Assembly: GCA_022842245.1 (NCBI GenBank) | Contig: JALHPZ010000003.1 | Span: 26,146-90,145, forward strand | Direction: 5' to 3' | Length of the DNA: 64,000 nt | Source of the DNA: Gemmataceae bacterium | Lineage (GTDB): Bacteria; Planctomycetota; Planctomycetia; Gemmatales; Gemmataceae | Shown here: positions 53,631 through 63,912 of the stretch, in pieces | Layout: the number at the start of each line of letters is the position of its first letter | Position numbering within the stretch: position 1 is the first letter of the stretch | Notes under the pieces: model-generated | Told to the model about the DNA's origin: nothing | Database searches by the model: none | The model's input: the letters and a program-made list of their open reading frames with translations, nothing else | Position numbers and translations under genes: made by a program

Positions 53631-54409
53631 TTCGGTCCCAACACCTGGATACGGATTGAGCCGTCGGAATCGGTCCGTACGGACATAGGGATATCGTAGA
53701 CACTTGAAAGACGTTCGGCGGTGAGAGTGTCTCGCGGCGCGCCGTCGCCGACGATGCGCCCGCCGGCGAGGATCGCGACGCGGTCACACCAGCGGGCCGC
53801 CTGTTCGAGGTCGTGAAGGACGATGCCGACGGCGAGGTTCCGATTCAGCGTGAGCGTGCGCGCGAGGTTCAGCACGGCGTATTGGTACTTCGGATCCAGA
53901 TGCGAAGTTGGTTCGTCGAGTAGCAAGACATTCGGTTCCTGTGCCAAGGCCCGCGCGATCAGCACGCGCTGAACCTCGCCAGCGGAAAGTTCGGTCACAC
54001 GCCGCGCCGCGAAATCGGTCAGTCCGGTTTCGGCAAGGCAGCGTTCCACGGCGCTTCGGTCTTCCGCGCCAAAGGGTCGAATCCAGCCGCGTCGGGCTGA
54101 ACGACCCAGCAGCACGGCGTCGAAGACTTCACCCGGCCAATCGGTGGTCTCAACCTGCGGAGTGCGGGCGATCCGCCGCGCGATCCAGCCGGCGGATCGG
54201 TGGGCGAGATCGTGGCCTTCGCAGCGTACGCGCCCGGCGGTCGGGCGCAGGTGGCCGGCGAGGACACGAACGAGCGTACTTTTGCCGGTGCCATTCGGGC
54301 CGAGAATGCCGACGAGTTCGCCCGCGCCAAGTGCGAACGTCACACCGTCCAGCACCGAGCGGCCCCGATAGCCGGCGCAGACGTTCTCGGCTCGCAGGAT
54401 CGCGGTCAT
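53627..54409 (-). CDS. ABC importer ATP-binding protein (BtuD/FecE-like)
   Basis: A 260-residue ATPase with Walker A GPNGTGKST (37-45), signature LSAGEVQRV (141-149), Walker B LLLDEPTSHLD and the switch His199. This is the FecE/BtuD branch of iron-siderophore and B12 importers. The ATG at 54409 overlaps the permease stop by four bases and fits the family start; a longer frame upstream is not used. It acts with the permease and binding lipoprotein next to it. Confidence 0.92.
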   Translation of the reverse strand: MTAILRAENVCAGYRGRSVLDGVTFALGAGELVGILGPNGTGKSTLVRVLAGHLRPTAGRVRCEGHDLAHRSAGWIARRIARTPQVETTDWPGEVFDAVLLGRSARRGWIRPFGAEDRSAVERCLAETGLTDFAARRVTELSAGEVQRVLIARALAQEPNVLLLDEPTSHLDPKYQYAVLNLARTLTLNRNLAVGIVLHDLEQAARWCDRVAILAGGRIVGDGAPRDTLTAERLSSVYDIPMSVRTDSDGSIRIQVLGPN

Positions 54410-55377
54410 GGCTTCGGGTGATTCCAGAGGATCGCGAGAAAGATTGGTGCACCGACGATGGCGGTGACGACGCCGACGGGCAGTTCGGTCGGGGCGACGA
54501 GCGTGCGGGCGGCAAGGTCGGCGACGACGAGCAGCAGGGCTCCGACCAGAGCGGCGGCGGGCGTGAGGGCGCGGTGGGCGGGGCCGACGATCCGCCGGGC
54601 GACGTGCGGGGCGATCATGCCGACGAAACCGATGATCCCGCCGGCGGCGACGGCACCGGCGGTTGCGAGGCTCGCGCCGCCGACGATGGCGATAGCGGCG
54701 AGGGTAACGGGCAGGCCGAGCGCGCGTGCGGTCTCGGTACCATGGGTGAGGGCATCGAGTGGTCGGGATGCGAGTTGGAGTATCGCCAGGCCAAGGAGGC
54801 TGAAGGGGAGAGCGCCAACGACACCGGCCCAACCCTTACCGGCGAGGTTGCCCATGAGCCAGGCGATCACCTGCATCGCGTTCTGGTCCTTCGTGGAGAG
54901 GATCAACCAGACGAGCGCGGAGAGGAAACTGCTGGCGGCTGCACCGGCGAGCAGGAGGTGGACGAGCGAGCCAGGCTTGCCGAGTGAGGCGAAGAGGAAA
55001 ACGCCGCCGGTCGCCAGGAGCGCACCGACGAAGGCACCGAGGGGCACACCGAAGGTGCCGGCCGCGCCGAGGGCGATTACGAGCGTAGCACCAAGGGCCG
55101 CGCCGGATGCGGATCCAATGACGAACGGATCGGCGAGCGGGTTGCGGAAGAGACTCTGAAACGCGGCTCCGCTGGCGGCGAGCGACGCGCCGACGATGGC
55201 GGCCAGAAACGCACGCGGAAGTCGGAGTTCGCGGACGATTGTCGAAGCCGACTCAGTTCCATTGCCAACGATCGCGGCCCAGACCTCGCTCAAGGGCAAA
55301 AAGACCGAACCGAGCGTCGCCGATGCCGCGATGGCAGCGAGGAGGGCGATCAGAAGCAGACCGAAGCGGAGCGCCAT
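54406..55377 (-). CDS. ABC importer permease (BtuC/FecCD family)
   Basis: A 323-residue membrane protein with about ten helices, of the FecCD family. It has ELRLPRAFLAAIVGASLAASG and LADPFVIGSASGAALGATL, both standard for these permeases, and ends with IFLAILWNH. The ATG at 55377 starts the first helix and has no long upstream leader. It is the first gene of the importer operon, just past the terminator of the next gene. Confidence 0.93.
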   Translation of the reverse strand: MALRFGLLLIALLAAIAASATLGSVFLPLSEVWAAIVGNGTESASTIVRELRLPRAFLAAIVGASLAASGAAFQSLFRNPLADPFVIGSASGAALGATLVIALGAAGTFGVPLGAFVGALLATGGVFLFASLGKPGSLVHLLLAGAAASSFLSALVWLILSTKDQNAMQVIAWLMGNLAGKGWAGVVGALPFSLLGLAILQLASRPLDALTHGTETARALGLPVTLAAIAIVGGASLATAGAVAAGGIIGFVGMIAPHVARRIVGPAHRALTPAAALVGALLLVVADLAARTLVAPTELPVGVVTAIVGAPIFLAILWNHPKP

Positions 55378-55387
55378 GGTTTCCGTG

Positions 55388-55415
55388 AAAAAACCCACGG
55401 AGGTGTTCCGTGGGT
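55388..55415 (-). terminator. Intrinsic terminator after the large membrane protein gene
   Basis: On the minus strand ACCCACGG and CCGTGGGT form an 8-bp stem with a 7-nt loop, followed by TTTTTTC. It separates the membrane protein gene from the ABC operon. Confidence 0.88.
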
Positions 55416-55441
55416 CGGTGTGGGGCCGGAATGTCGGCCAG

Positions 55442-57043
55442 TCACTGCGTTGCGGGTGGCGTTGGCGGGGTGAACGGCACAGTCGCCGGAGGGGACGGCG
55501 GTACCATCGGCAACGCGGTCTGACCTGGTGTGGACGTCGGAACCGGCGTCGGGGCCGGAACCATGATGGACGGTGGCAGATCGTCTCCGTCATCCTCCAG
55601 ATAGATTTCGTCGAGGTCCACTTCGTCTACGTGTCGGCGCATCAGCAGATAAACGACGGTCATCGCGGACCAGAAGAAACTGTAACTGAATCCGAGCATG
55701 CACAAGAACAAAAGCGTGAGCCAAAAAGTCGTCACGTAAGTCGCCGCATAATTGTACCATGCCAGGGTCTTGCGATAGCGTTCGGCTTCCGTCGGGTTTT
55801 TGTCGACGAGCTGGTATTCCGAGCCGTTGAGTTGAACTTGCTTTTCAAGCGGTGTGCCGTGGAGAAGAAGCTGTTTCCAGCCCAATGATTCCGGAGCATG
55901 GATGAAGAGATAGTCCGGTTGCTGATGGAAATACTCGTTGAAGGGAGTTTGCGAGAGCGCCCATTTGCCGAGGTAGACGGAAAGTGAAGCAAGGAGCACG
56001 ACGACGAAAGTGACGGCCGCGCCGTAAAGGGTGGCGATGCCACAGTACCAGAGGTACTGCCACGGTGCCTGCATAACGTAGTTGTACGCGCGACTGAGGG
56101 CGTCGAATGTGTCGCTGCCTTCGACGCTGAGCGTGGTGTACATGAGCGGGTAGCCGATCAGTCCGACGAGCAGGGCGGCCATGAAGAACCCGCCAAGCAG
56201 TCCAAGCGGTACAAGAACGACATAGAGCACATCGCCGACGAACGGCAGAAGGGTGGGAAGCCCGAGCAGGGCGAGAGCGAGAGCGGCGAAGCCGATCATA
56301 CCGAGCGGGACAATTGGCGAAAGCAAATACGAAAGATACCGTTTGGTCACGAAGGCGACCGCCTGACCGAGCCCGATCCGGTCCTTACCGGAAAGCTGGA
56401 CGGCGGCGATCCGAGTGATGATGCCGGCGAAGTAAGCCCAGCACGCCAAGCTCCAGAGGATACACAAGAGGAGATAAACCCGAGTCATCGGGCTGATGTC
56501 CTTGTCAAAGACCTTGGCAACGGGGACGAGCAGTTTCACGAGTGGTTCGAGGAGGGTCGGGATTGAATACGACCAGAACTTCGTGATCTCGTTCTGGCGG
56601 TCGATCGCGGTCCCGGCGAGGATGGTCGAAGACATCAGATAGGGGTTCGAGCCTCGATCTTCGTACCACGGCATCGTGCTGAGACGTCCACCAGGGCCGG
56701 CGAGAGCGTTGAGTTGGCGCCATTGGGCCTCGTCGCGATCGAATTTTTTCTTCCCTTCCGCGAGGTAGTCGTCGTCAGCGTAGTCCTTGCCATCGGGGAG
56801 TTTGTGGCCTTTGAATTCGGCCTTGAGATAAGTGAGGTCGGTGTAGATGGCGGCTTTTTCGTCCGGGGCGTTCCGGTGGAAAATCGCGGAAAGCACGTAC
56901 CAGCCGCAGGAGACGGCGAGGATGCCGGCGGCGGCGACGAGGAGTTTGCGCGGATCGAGCGCGACGAGAAAGCAACGGAAGATTTCGGTCCAGAGATACC
57001 GTTGGCGGGTCGTAGAAAGGGACCCGTCGCGTCCGTCGGCCAT
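55442..57043 (-). CDS. Multi-pass membrane protein of unknown function
   Basis: A 533-residue integral membrane protein: helices near 33-50, 185-210, 240-300 (several), 335-360 and 430-465. A long extracytoplasmic loop (about 55-150) is rich in Lys and Asp. The acidic DDGDD stretch and a Pro/Thr/Ala-rich tail (about 495-533) are cytoplasmic or exposed. I do not recognise a family; the order resembles planctomycete YIP1-like or hypothetical membrane proteins. BBP7 lies upstream on the same strand, 199 bases away. Confidence 0.65.
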   Translation of the reverse strand: MADGRDGSLSTTRQRYLWTEIFRCFLVALDPRKLLVAAAGILAVSCGWYVLSAIFHRNAPDEKAAIYTDLTYLKAEFKGHKLPDGKDYADDDYLAEGKKKFDRDEAQWRQLNALAGPGGRLSTMPWYEDRGSNPYLMSSTILAGTAIDRQNEITKFWSYSIPTLLEPLVKLLVPVAKVFDKDISPMTRVYLLLCILWSLACWAYFAGIITRIAAVQLSGKDRIGLGQAVAFVTKRYLSYLLSPIVPLGMIGFAALALALLGLPTLLPFVGDVLYVVLVPLGLLGGFFMAALLVGLIGYPLMYTTLSVEGSDTFDALSRAYNYVMQAPWQYLWYCGIATLYGAAVTFVVVLLASLSVYLGKWALSQTPFNEYFHQQPDYLFIHAPESLGWKQLLLHGTPLEKQVQLNGSEYQLVDKNPTEAERYRKTLAWYNYAATYVTTFWLTLLFLCMLGFSYSFFWSAMTVVYLLMRRHVDEVDLDEIYLEDDGDDLPPSIMVPAPTPVPTSTPGQTALPMVPPSPPATVPFTPPTPPATQ

Positions 57044-57242
57044 GCTCGCTCCCTCGCATCATGCATTCGTGCCGCGCGGCCGGTGCCGGCGTCGGAATGG
57101 TGGAGGGTATCGTACGTGGACTGGCAGCGTCGGCAATCGGCGGGCGGGTTCGCTTCGGAACGGGATCGCCCCGCCAGCGGCCATTGGCCCTCCGGCGAGG
57201 TCGATCCGTGGGGAACCCACGTGGTCGGTTCCGACTTCACTT

Positions 57243-58442
57243 TTAGAAGAAGAAGCCGACGCCGAAGTTGAACATGGAGACGTAACGGAAGGCCTTGATG
57301 TTGTACGCCGGGTCCAGGGCACCGAAGTTGAAAGCGATCGGCTCTTTCATGTAGCGGGTGCCCCAGTAGGTCTGGAACGAGTAGCCGGCGCTGATCTGGA
57401 CCCCTTCGATCGGGTACCACATCAAATTGAAGTCGGCGTTCACGTTCGGGACGAGTTCGTACTCGAGTCGCTTGCGCTTGGCCTGCGTGGTCTCGTCGCC
57501 GAGCTTGTACTTCACGCGTTCCTTGGCGAGGTTCATGAGGGCGGCACCGGAGACGTCCAGGCCGACGGCGAACCGCTTGCCGACGTAGATCTCGTGTCCG
57601 CAGCCGAGCATCGGGCCATACATCCGCTGCGAGAGCGTGTTGGTGTAGATGGCCACGTCCTGCGGGAACGAGATGCCGAGGATGTCGGTGCCCACCGTAC
57701 GCCAGTAGAAGCGTTCGAAGAACCAGCCGTATCGCAGGCCGGCGAACCCGTAGACGCGGCTGTATTCGGTTTCGAACATGGGCACACGAGCGGCGAGGTC
57801 GCCGTAAGTGAAGCCCTGTTCGAACTGGATGTCCATGACAGCGGCACCGTTCCAGATGCCATAGAAGTTCCCGGTCGGGAAGTTCGGATTCAAGTCTTCG
57901 GTCGTCTCGATGTCCGGGCCGGCAAAGTCGGCCGGGAAGTTAAAGACCGCCGAAGTGAGGTACGAATCCGCCAAGTCGTTCCGGTTACGGAAGAAAGGCG
58001 TGGCAGGTCCGGTGGCACCGGCCGAATATTTGTGCCGGTCGAGTTGTCCAAAACGGCCATAGACCGAAACGCCGTTATCGAACTTGTAGCCCATGTTGAT
58101 CTGGTAGCCGGGCGAGTAGCTGCGGCGGCCGAACTGGTCGGTGGTCAAGGCCGGAAAGCCGCTGCCGATCAGCGTACCCGGTTGCCCGGTCAGAAAGCCG
58201 GCGACGTCGATCAGGCCGCGAACGGCGACGGTCTGGTCGCCGAGGCCGAACGACTGGGTGCCAAAGAGTACCGAGAGGCTCCCGTAGAATCCATTCCCGC
58301 TGGGATTGCCCGTCGGGAGGGGCGCGATCACTTCCGGACGACCCGGGATCGCATACGGCTCGGCAAACTGTGCTTGGGATACGGTCGGCGTGGCGAAGAG
58401 TGCCGCCGCGACCCAGAGTCCCCCGAACAAACTGTGGCGCAT
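57243..58442 (-). CDS. BBP7-family outer-membrane beta-barrel protein
   Basis: A 399-residue secreted protein with a signal peptide (1-24, ending VSQAQ). The sequence is dominated by alternating aromatic/hydrophobic strands and ends in the typical barrel close NFGVGFFF with a C-terminal Phe. The SPGYQINMGYKFDNGVSVYG segment is characteristic of planctomycete BBP7-type barrels. It is divergent from the glycine-rich protein gene. The upstream M at 58451 is also possible. Confidence 0.82.
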   Translation of the reverse strand: MRHSLFGGLWVAAALFATPTVSQAQFAEPYAIPGRPEVIAPLPTGNPSGNGFYGSLSVLFGTQSFGLGDQTVAVRGLIDVAGFLTGQPGTLIGSGFPALTTDQFGRRSYSPGYQINMGYKFDNGVSVYGRFGQLDRHKYSAGATGPATPFFRNRNDLADSYLTSAVFNFPADFAGPDIETTEDLNPNFPTGNFYGIWNGAAVMDIQFEQGFTYGDLAARVPMFETEYSRVYGFAGLRYGWFFERFYWRTVGTDILGISFPQDVAIYTNTLSQRMYGPMLGCGHEIYVGKRFAVGLDVSGAALMNLAKERVKYKLGDETTQAKRKRLEYELVPNVNADFNLMWYPIEGVQISAGYSFQTYWGTRYMKEPIAFNFGALDPAYNIKAFRYVSMFNFGVGFFF

Positions 58443-58913
58443 ATGCCCCATCCCCCTATCAGCCCGACGGTGGCAGGTATCGGCGGCCGGCTCCCCAACC
58501 GGATTTCAATACCGTCCCGTGCGGGCGCGAATTCCGTTCCCCAACGGTGCTTCGCGCTGTGAGGTCGCAAAGTTCGGGGGACCATAACGTCGTGAATGGG
58601 GCGGTCAATATCATTCCGGCTGGGAAAACGGCATTCCGAGCCGATTTTTCAAGTTTTCACCAACGATCGAGTCGTCGGAATCGTTGATTGGGTAACATGG
58701 AATCGTTCGGCGGGACGGTGAAACGGGGTTGTACGGATTGAGTCGTCCCATCCGGGCAGACCGGGTAACCGAATTGTTGGACTGGCGAATTTCGATTGAC
58801 GAAACGCCCGCCCCGCGAAATGATGTACATTCAGGGCAACGTGCGTTCTCGGTCATCACGGACGGTGCGATTCCCACGAACCCGACCCCCCTCGCTCCCG
58901 TGAGGCTCACGCG
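58443..58913. promoter_or_regulatory. 471-bp divergent intergenic region
   Basis: It separates the BBP7 gene (minus) from the glycine-rich protein gene (plus). Both are predicted secreted or surface proteins. TTGACG at 58796-58801 is the only -35-like box I see for the plus gene, with no convincing -10. No RNA gene or repeat element was found; short open frames here have no family resemblance. Confidence 0.4.
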
Positions 58914-59735
58914 ATGTTTCGATACATGCTCCGCGGCCTGTTTCTGTCGGCCGGACTCCTCGTGGCTTCCACGGCCGCCGTTTCCATCGTTTCGCCGGAC
59001 CTCACGGCCCAAACGCCGAGGCAGTTTCCGGGCTCCTTCCGCAATCGCAATCCGAACTTCCCGACATTCCCGATCCTTTCGGCGAATCCGAGTATCTACA
59101 GTTCGCTAGTTCGCGCCCCTTTGCGGCCGGGTGGAAATGCCCTCGTCCCGTTCTCGGGTGGCGGCCAAAACCAAGGTGGCCAAAACCAAGGAAACCAAGG
59201 CGGAAACCAAGGTAACAATCAAGGCAATCAAGGTGGTGGCTTCCAAGGTGGCGGTGGCTTCCAAGGTGGCGGTGGCTTCCAAGGTGGCGGTGGCTTTGGC
59301 GGTGGTGGCGGGATCGGTGGACAATCTTTGCTCGGTGCCGGTGGTACGCCGGTGCAGGGCCAGCAATTCAGCTTCGGTGGTCTTGGCGTCTACCAAATGC
59401 AGACCTTCTCGCCCGGCCCGAGCATTATGAGCGGGGGTGGCGGTGGCTTTGGCGGTGGCGGTTTTGGCGGTGGCGGTTTCCAAGGCGGCGGTTTTGGCGG
59501 TGGCGGCTTCCAAGGCGGTTTCGGTGGCGGTGGTTTCGGTGGCGGCGGCTTCCAAGGCGGCGGTGGTTTCGGTGGCGGCGGCTTCCAAGGCGGCTTTGGT
59601 GGCGGTGGTTTCGGCGGCCAAGGTGGCTTTGGCGGCGGCGGTTTTGGTGGTGGCGGCTTCGGCGGTGGCGGTTTTGGCGGTGGCGGTTTTGGCGGTGGCG
59701 GCAAGATCGGCTTCGGAGCCACGACCGGTATCTAA
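58914..59735 (+). CDS. Secreted glycine-rich repeat protein
   Basis: A 273-residue protein with a signal peptide (about 1-28). The first ~75 residues are ordinary; from about 80 onward it is made of Gly/Gln/Asn repeats (NQGGNQG, then GGGFQGG) and a ~100-residue block of FGGGGF/FQGG units, ending in KIGFGATTGI. Codons in the repeat are near-identical, which points to slippage-prone expansion. This is the pattern of a secreted cell-wall, adhesive or fibre-like protein; the function is not known. A strong terminator follows. Confidence 0.8.
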   Translation: MFRYMLRGLFLSAGLLVASTAAVSIVSPDLTAQTPRQFPGSFRNRNPNFPTFPILSANPSIYSSLVRAPLRPGGNALVPFSGGGQNQGGQNQGNQGGNQGNNQGNQGGGFQGGGGFQGGGGFQGGGGFGGGGGIGGQSLLGAGGTPVQGQQFSFGGLGVYQMQTFSPGPSIMSGGGGGFGGGGFGGGGFQGGGFGGGGFQGGFGGGGFGGGGFQGGGGFGGGGFQGGFGGGGFGGQGGFGGGGFGGGGFGGGGFGGGGFGGGGKIGFGATTGI

Positions 59736-59754
59736 TACTTCTCAAATTCACGAC

Positions 59755-59780
59755 ACAGCCCACGCCTCGGCGTGGGCTGT
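59755..59780 (+). terminator. Terminator after the glycine-rich protein
   Basis: A 12-bp perfect stem (ACAGCCCACGCC with GGCGTGGGCTGT) and a two-base loop, 20 bases past the stop. The following sequence TCCATTTCC is moderately U-rich. Confidence 0.75.
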
Positions 59781-59800
59781 TCCATTTCCGGACCATCCCG

Positions 59801-61273
59801 ATGCGCCGACTGCTGCTATTCGCTCTGATCGCCTGCACGTCGACGACATCCGCTGCCGAAATCGATCGCACGTACATCGATGCCACCGTCGCCACCGCGC
59901 TCAAGCGTTGGCAGGTTCCCGGCACAGTGGTTGCCGTCGTCCAAGGCGACCGGAGTTTCGTCGATGGCCATGGCGTTCAGACCCGTACCAAAACGACGCG
60001 ACCGACGGCCGACACCGTGGTGCCGCTCGCGTCCTGCACCAAGGCGGTCACCGTCGCGCTACTGGCATCGCTCGTCGACGACGGAAAACTCGATTGGAAC
60101 GATCCCGTCCGCAAGCACCTGCCCGACTTCCATCTCGCGGATCCCCGCGTCGACGACCTGTTGACAGTCCGCGATCTCCTCTCGCACCGTAGCGGAGTAC
60201 GCGGCCACGACCTGCTCTGGTACAAAGCGCCGTGGGACCTCGACGAGGTGCTCAAACGAGTCACCAAACTGCCGGTCGATCGACCTTTTCGGGATAGCTA
60301 CGAGTATTCGACTGTTCTCGTCATGGCGGCCGGGAGGGTGGCGGAGCGTGCCGGCGGCAAACCGTGGGGCGAACTCGTGCGCGAGCGGATCGCCGACCCG
60401 CTTGCCATGAACTCGCTCGCCGTGTCGACCGCCGATCCGCGGTTCCGCCGCGGTGAACTCCTTGCCGGTCATCGCACCGGCCGCGATGGCCTCCCGCAAT
60501 CGGTGCCCCCCTACGAAACGCGCGAACCGAACGCCGCTGGTTCGATCCACCTCGCCGCCCGCGATCTGGTCCCTTGGCTGCACTTCCTGATCGGCCGCGG
60601 CACCGTCGGCGGTAAACGCATCGTCTCCGACGCGAACTTCGCCGAGATGATCCGACCCTTGAACCCGATGCCGATGGATACTTTCACTCGGGCACTGAAC
60701 CCCGACACGGTCCAGATGACCTACGCGATGGGCTGGATCGTCCTCGATTACCGCGGCCAACCCGCGTTCGCCCACGGCGGCATGATCGACGGCTACCGCG
60801 TGCTCGTCGCCGTCTACCCGAAGGACCACTTCGCCATCGCCATCGTCAATAACCATCAGGAGTCGCGCGTCAACCAGGCGATCGCGAACACCCTCGCGGA
60901 CCGCGCGCTCGGCCTCGCGCCCAAGGACTGGAACGCCATCCTGCTCGAAGCCGTCCGCAAGGATGCCGAAGCCAAACGTGCGGAGGCGAAGGCGCTGCGC
61001 GACGCCCGCCGCGCGGCCGTGCCGCCCTCTTCGCCCCTCGCCGACTACGCCGGGAAGTACGACGAACCCGCTTACGGCACCGCGACCGTCCGGCTCGAAA
61101 AGGACAAGCTCGTCTGGGCCTGGAGTTCCTTCGAAGTCGAACTCGAACACTGGGAAGGCGACGCGTTCCGCTTCCCCTCCGGATTTCTCGAGGACCGATT
61201 CCTCGTCTTCCGTGTCGGCCCGAACGGCCCCACCGGCTTCCGCTTCGAAGGCCAGGACTTCCGCAAGCGTTGA
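59801..61273 (+). CDS. Serine hydrolase of the beta-lactamase / class C family
   Basis: A 490-residue secreted enzyme (signal 1-18). It has the catalytic SxxK as SCTK (Ser78, Lys81), a YxS/N-type motif in YEYSTV (about 167) and an HGG-type loop in FAHGGMIDGY. The C-terminal ~100 residues resemble a DUF3471 domain. Family members are peptidases, esterases or penicillin-binding-protein-like enzymes; beta-lactamase activity cannot be claimed. It follows the glycine-rich gene after a terminator. Confidence 0.88.
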   Translation: MRRLLLFALIACTSTTSAAEIDRTYIDATVATALKRWQVPGTVVAVVQGDRSFVDGHGVQTRTKTTRPTADTVVPLASCTKAVTVALLASLVDDGKLDWNDPVRKHLPDFHLADPRVDDLLTVRDLLSHRSGVRGHDLLWYKAPWDLDEVLKRVTKLPVDRPFRDSYEYSTVLVMAAGRVAERAGGKPWGELVRERIADPLAMNSLAVSTADPRFRRGELLAGHRTGRDGLPQSVPPYETREPNAAGSIHLAARDLVPWLHFLIGRGTVGGKRIVSDANFAEMIRPLNPMPMDTFTRALNPDTVQMTYAMGWIVLDYRGQPAFAHGGMIDGYRVLVAVYPKDHFAIAIVNNHQESRVNQAIANTLADRALGLAPKDWNAILLEAVRKDAEAKRAEAKALRDARRAAVPPSSPLADYAGKYDEPAYGTATVRLEKDKLVWAWSSFEVELEHWEGDAFRFPSGFLEDRFLVFRVGPNGPTGFRFEGQDFRKR

Positions 61274-61278
61274 GCGGC

Positions 61279-62004
61279 TCAGCCCACCAGGCTGAAGAAG
61301 ATCTCCTCCAGATCCTCCTGCCCGTACTGCGAACGCAGTTCCGCGAGCGTGCCGACGGCGGCGATCTTTCCCTTCGCCATGATCGCCACCCGGTCGCAGA
61401 GTTTTGTCACTTCCGCAAGGTTGTGCGTGGAAAAGAGGATCGTCTTCCCCTGCCCGCGCAGGGCGGCGATGCTTAGAAGGACGGCACGCTGCACGAGCAC
61501 GTCCAGGCCGTTGGTCGGTTCGTCGAAGATCAGCACGGGCGGATCGTGCACGAGGGCGCGCGCGATCGAGACCTTCTGCTTCATGCCGGTGCTCATCTTG
61601 CCGCCGACGACGTTTTGAAAGTCGTTCATCTGGAGCGTGGTCAAGAGGTCGTCGGTACGCGATTTCAACGTTGTGCCGGCGAGGCCGTAGAGCCGGCCGA
61701 AGTACTCCACCATCTCGCGAGCGGTCATCCGGTCGTAGACGCCGGTGTTGGCGGAGAGGAAGCCGATCTTCTCACGGACGCGCTGTCCCTCCGTCGCCAC
61801 GTCGTGCCCGGCCACGGTGGCGAACCCGGCCGTCGGCTTCAGCACCGTGCAGAGCATCCGCAGCGTCGTCGTCTTCCCCGCGCCGTTCGGGCCGAGCAGC
61901 CCAAAGACCTCTCCCGGCCGCACGGAAAAGTTCAGGTCATCCACGGCCGTGACGGGTCCACCGCGGCCGGGGAACTGCTTCGTCAAGCCTTCCACTTCGA
62001 TCAT
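61279..62004 (-). CDS. ABC transporter ATP-binding protein (NatA-type)
   Basis: A 241-residue ATPase with Walker [10 protein letters not shown] (38-46), signature [15 protein letters not shown], Walker [13 protein letters not shown] and a following [13 protein letters not shown] switch region. This is the NatA/CcmA-type exporter branch. No ABC permease is adjacent: the upstream gene encodes a different membrane protein and the downstream gene is convergent. So the partner must be elsewhere, or the upstream protein plays an unusual role. Confidence 0.92.
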   Translation of the reverse strand: MIEVEGLTKQFPGRGGPVTAVDDLNFSVRPGEVFGLLGPNGAGKTTTLRMLCTVLKPTAGFATVAGHDVATEGQRVREKIGFLSANTGVYDRMTAREMVEYFGRLYGLAGTTLKSRTDDLLTTLQMNDFQNVVGGKMSTGMKQKVSIARALVHDPPVLIFDEPTNGLDVLVQRAVLLSIAALRGQGKTILFSTHNLAEVTKLCDRVAIMAKGKIAAVGTLAELRSQYGQEDLEEIFFSLVG

Positions 62005-62013
62005 GGGCGTCGC

Positions 62014-62763
62014 TCAGCCGGCGGATTTCCAGTTCTCGTAGTTCCGCCATGAATCCTCGTCGATCGGGCAGGGCGGATACTCTTCGCGCAGGATCGTCAG
62101 CTGCACGCGGTCCCCGTCGCGCTCGAGGTCCAGTTCCCGCCGGGAACAGAGGAACAACTCGCGGCTCGACGACTCGAGGATGAGGGCGATGTCCCCCATC
62201 ATCTTGATCTGCAGCGCGGGCTTCGTCGGCACGTCCAGCGCCGTCGGGTCGGTCGACGGCTGGGCCGTCTCGATCTCGTGCGTGAGGTCGTCCACGTAGT
62301 CGATGTGCTCGCGCGTCGGGCGTTCGGTGAAGGTCCGCCGCAGTTGCAGGTAGTACATCAGCGTGTTGTAGGCGTCCCACGCGACCCAAAGCCCGATGAC
62401 GATCGACAGCGTGCTCGGCTTCATCCGGATGCCCTGCTGGATCCAGATGTACTCGCGGATCGCGATCGACGCCACGAACATCGCCTGCAGGATCGCGTCG
62501 AGCAGGACGCATTCCGGGTTCGGCTTGATCCGCTTCCACAGCCCGACGAGGACTTCGCCGAGGCCGACGATCAGCGTCCCGAGCAGGATGGGGTGGAACT
62601 GGTTCCCCATCAGGTTGTAGTTCAGGTACGTGATGCCGAGGAAGAAGATGCCATTGAACAGCGTGTGCCCGGAACCGGCGCGGACGCTCTCGCACACCCT
62701 CCGATAGATGGAAACCCGCGCCAGCGTGGCACGCATGTCTTCGATGTCGAGCGATTCGGCCAT
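62014..62763 (-). CDS. Hypothetical membrane protein
   Basis: A 249-residue protein with about four hydrophobic segments (about 35-52, 57-75, 88-105, 118-140) and a soluble C-terminal ~110 residues that is beta-rich and charged. No domain is recognised. It lies nine bases from the NatA-type ATPase on the same strand, so it may be co-transcribed with it. It lacks the extended helical form of an ABC permease. Confidence 0.7.
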   Translation of the reverse strand: MAESLDIEDMRATLARVSIYRRVCESVRAGSGHTLFNGIFFLGITYLNYNLMGNQFHPILLGTLIVGLGEVLVGLWKRIKPNPECVLLDAILQAMFVASIAIREYIWIQQGIRMKPSTLSIVIGLWVAWDAYNTLMYYLQLRRTFTERPTREHIDYVDDLTHEIETAQPSTDPTALDVPTKPALQIKMMGDIALILESSSRELFLCSRRELDLERDGDRVQLTILREEYPPCPIDEDSWRNYENWKSAG

Positions 62764-62799
62764 GTCGGTCCCCGATGCGAATGACCGTCATTGTCCGGT

Positions 62800-63912
<1,113 letters not shown>

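Noticed and set aside
55378..55441. Possible cobalamin riboswitch upstream of the BtuC-like gene
   Set aside because: Only 64 bases separate the gene from its neighbour, and they hold a terminator; a cobalamin riboswitch needs about 200 bases.
59150..59715. Possible CRISPR-like or tandem DNA array
   Set aside because: The repeats are in frame glycine codons within one secreted protein; there are no regular spacers.
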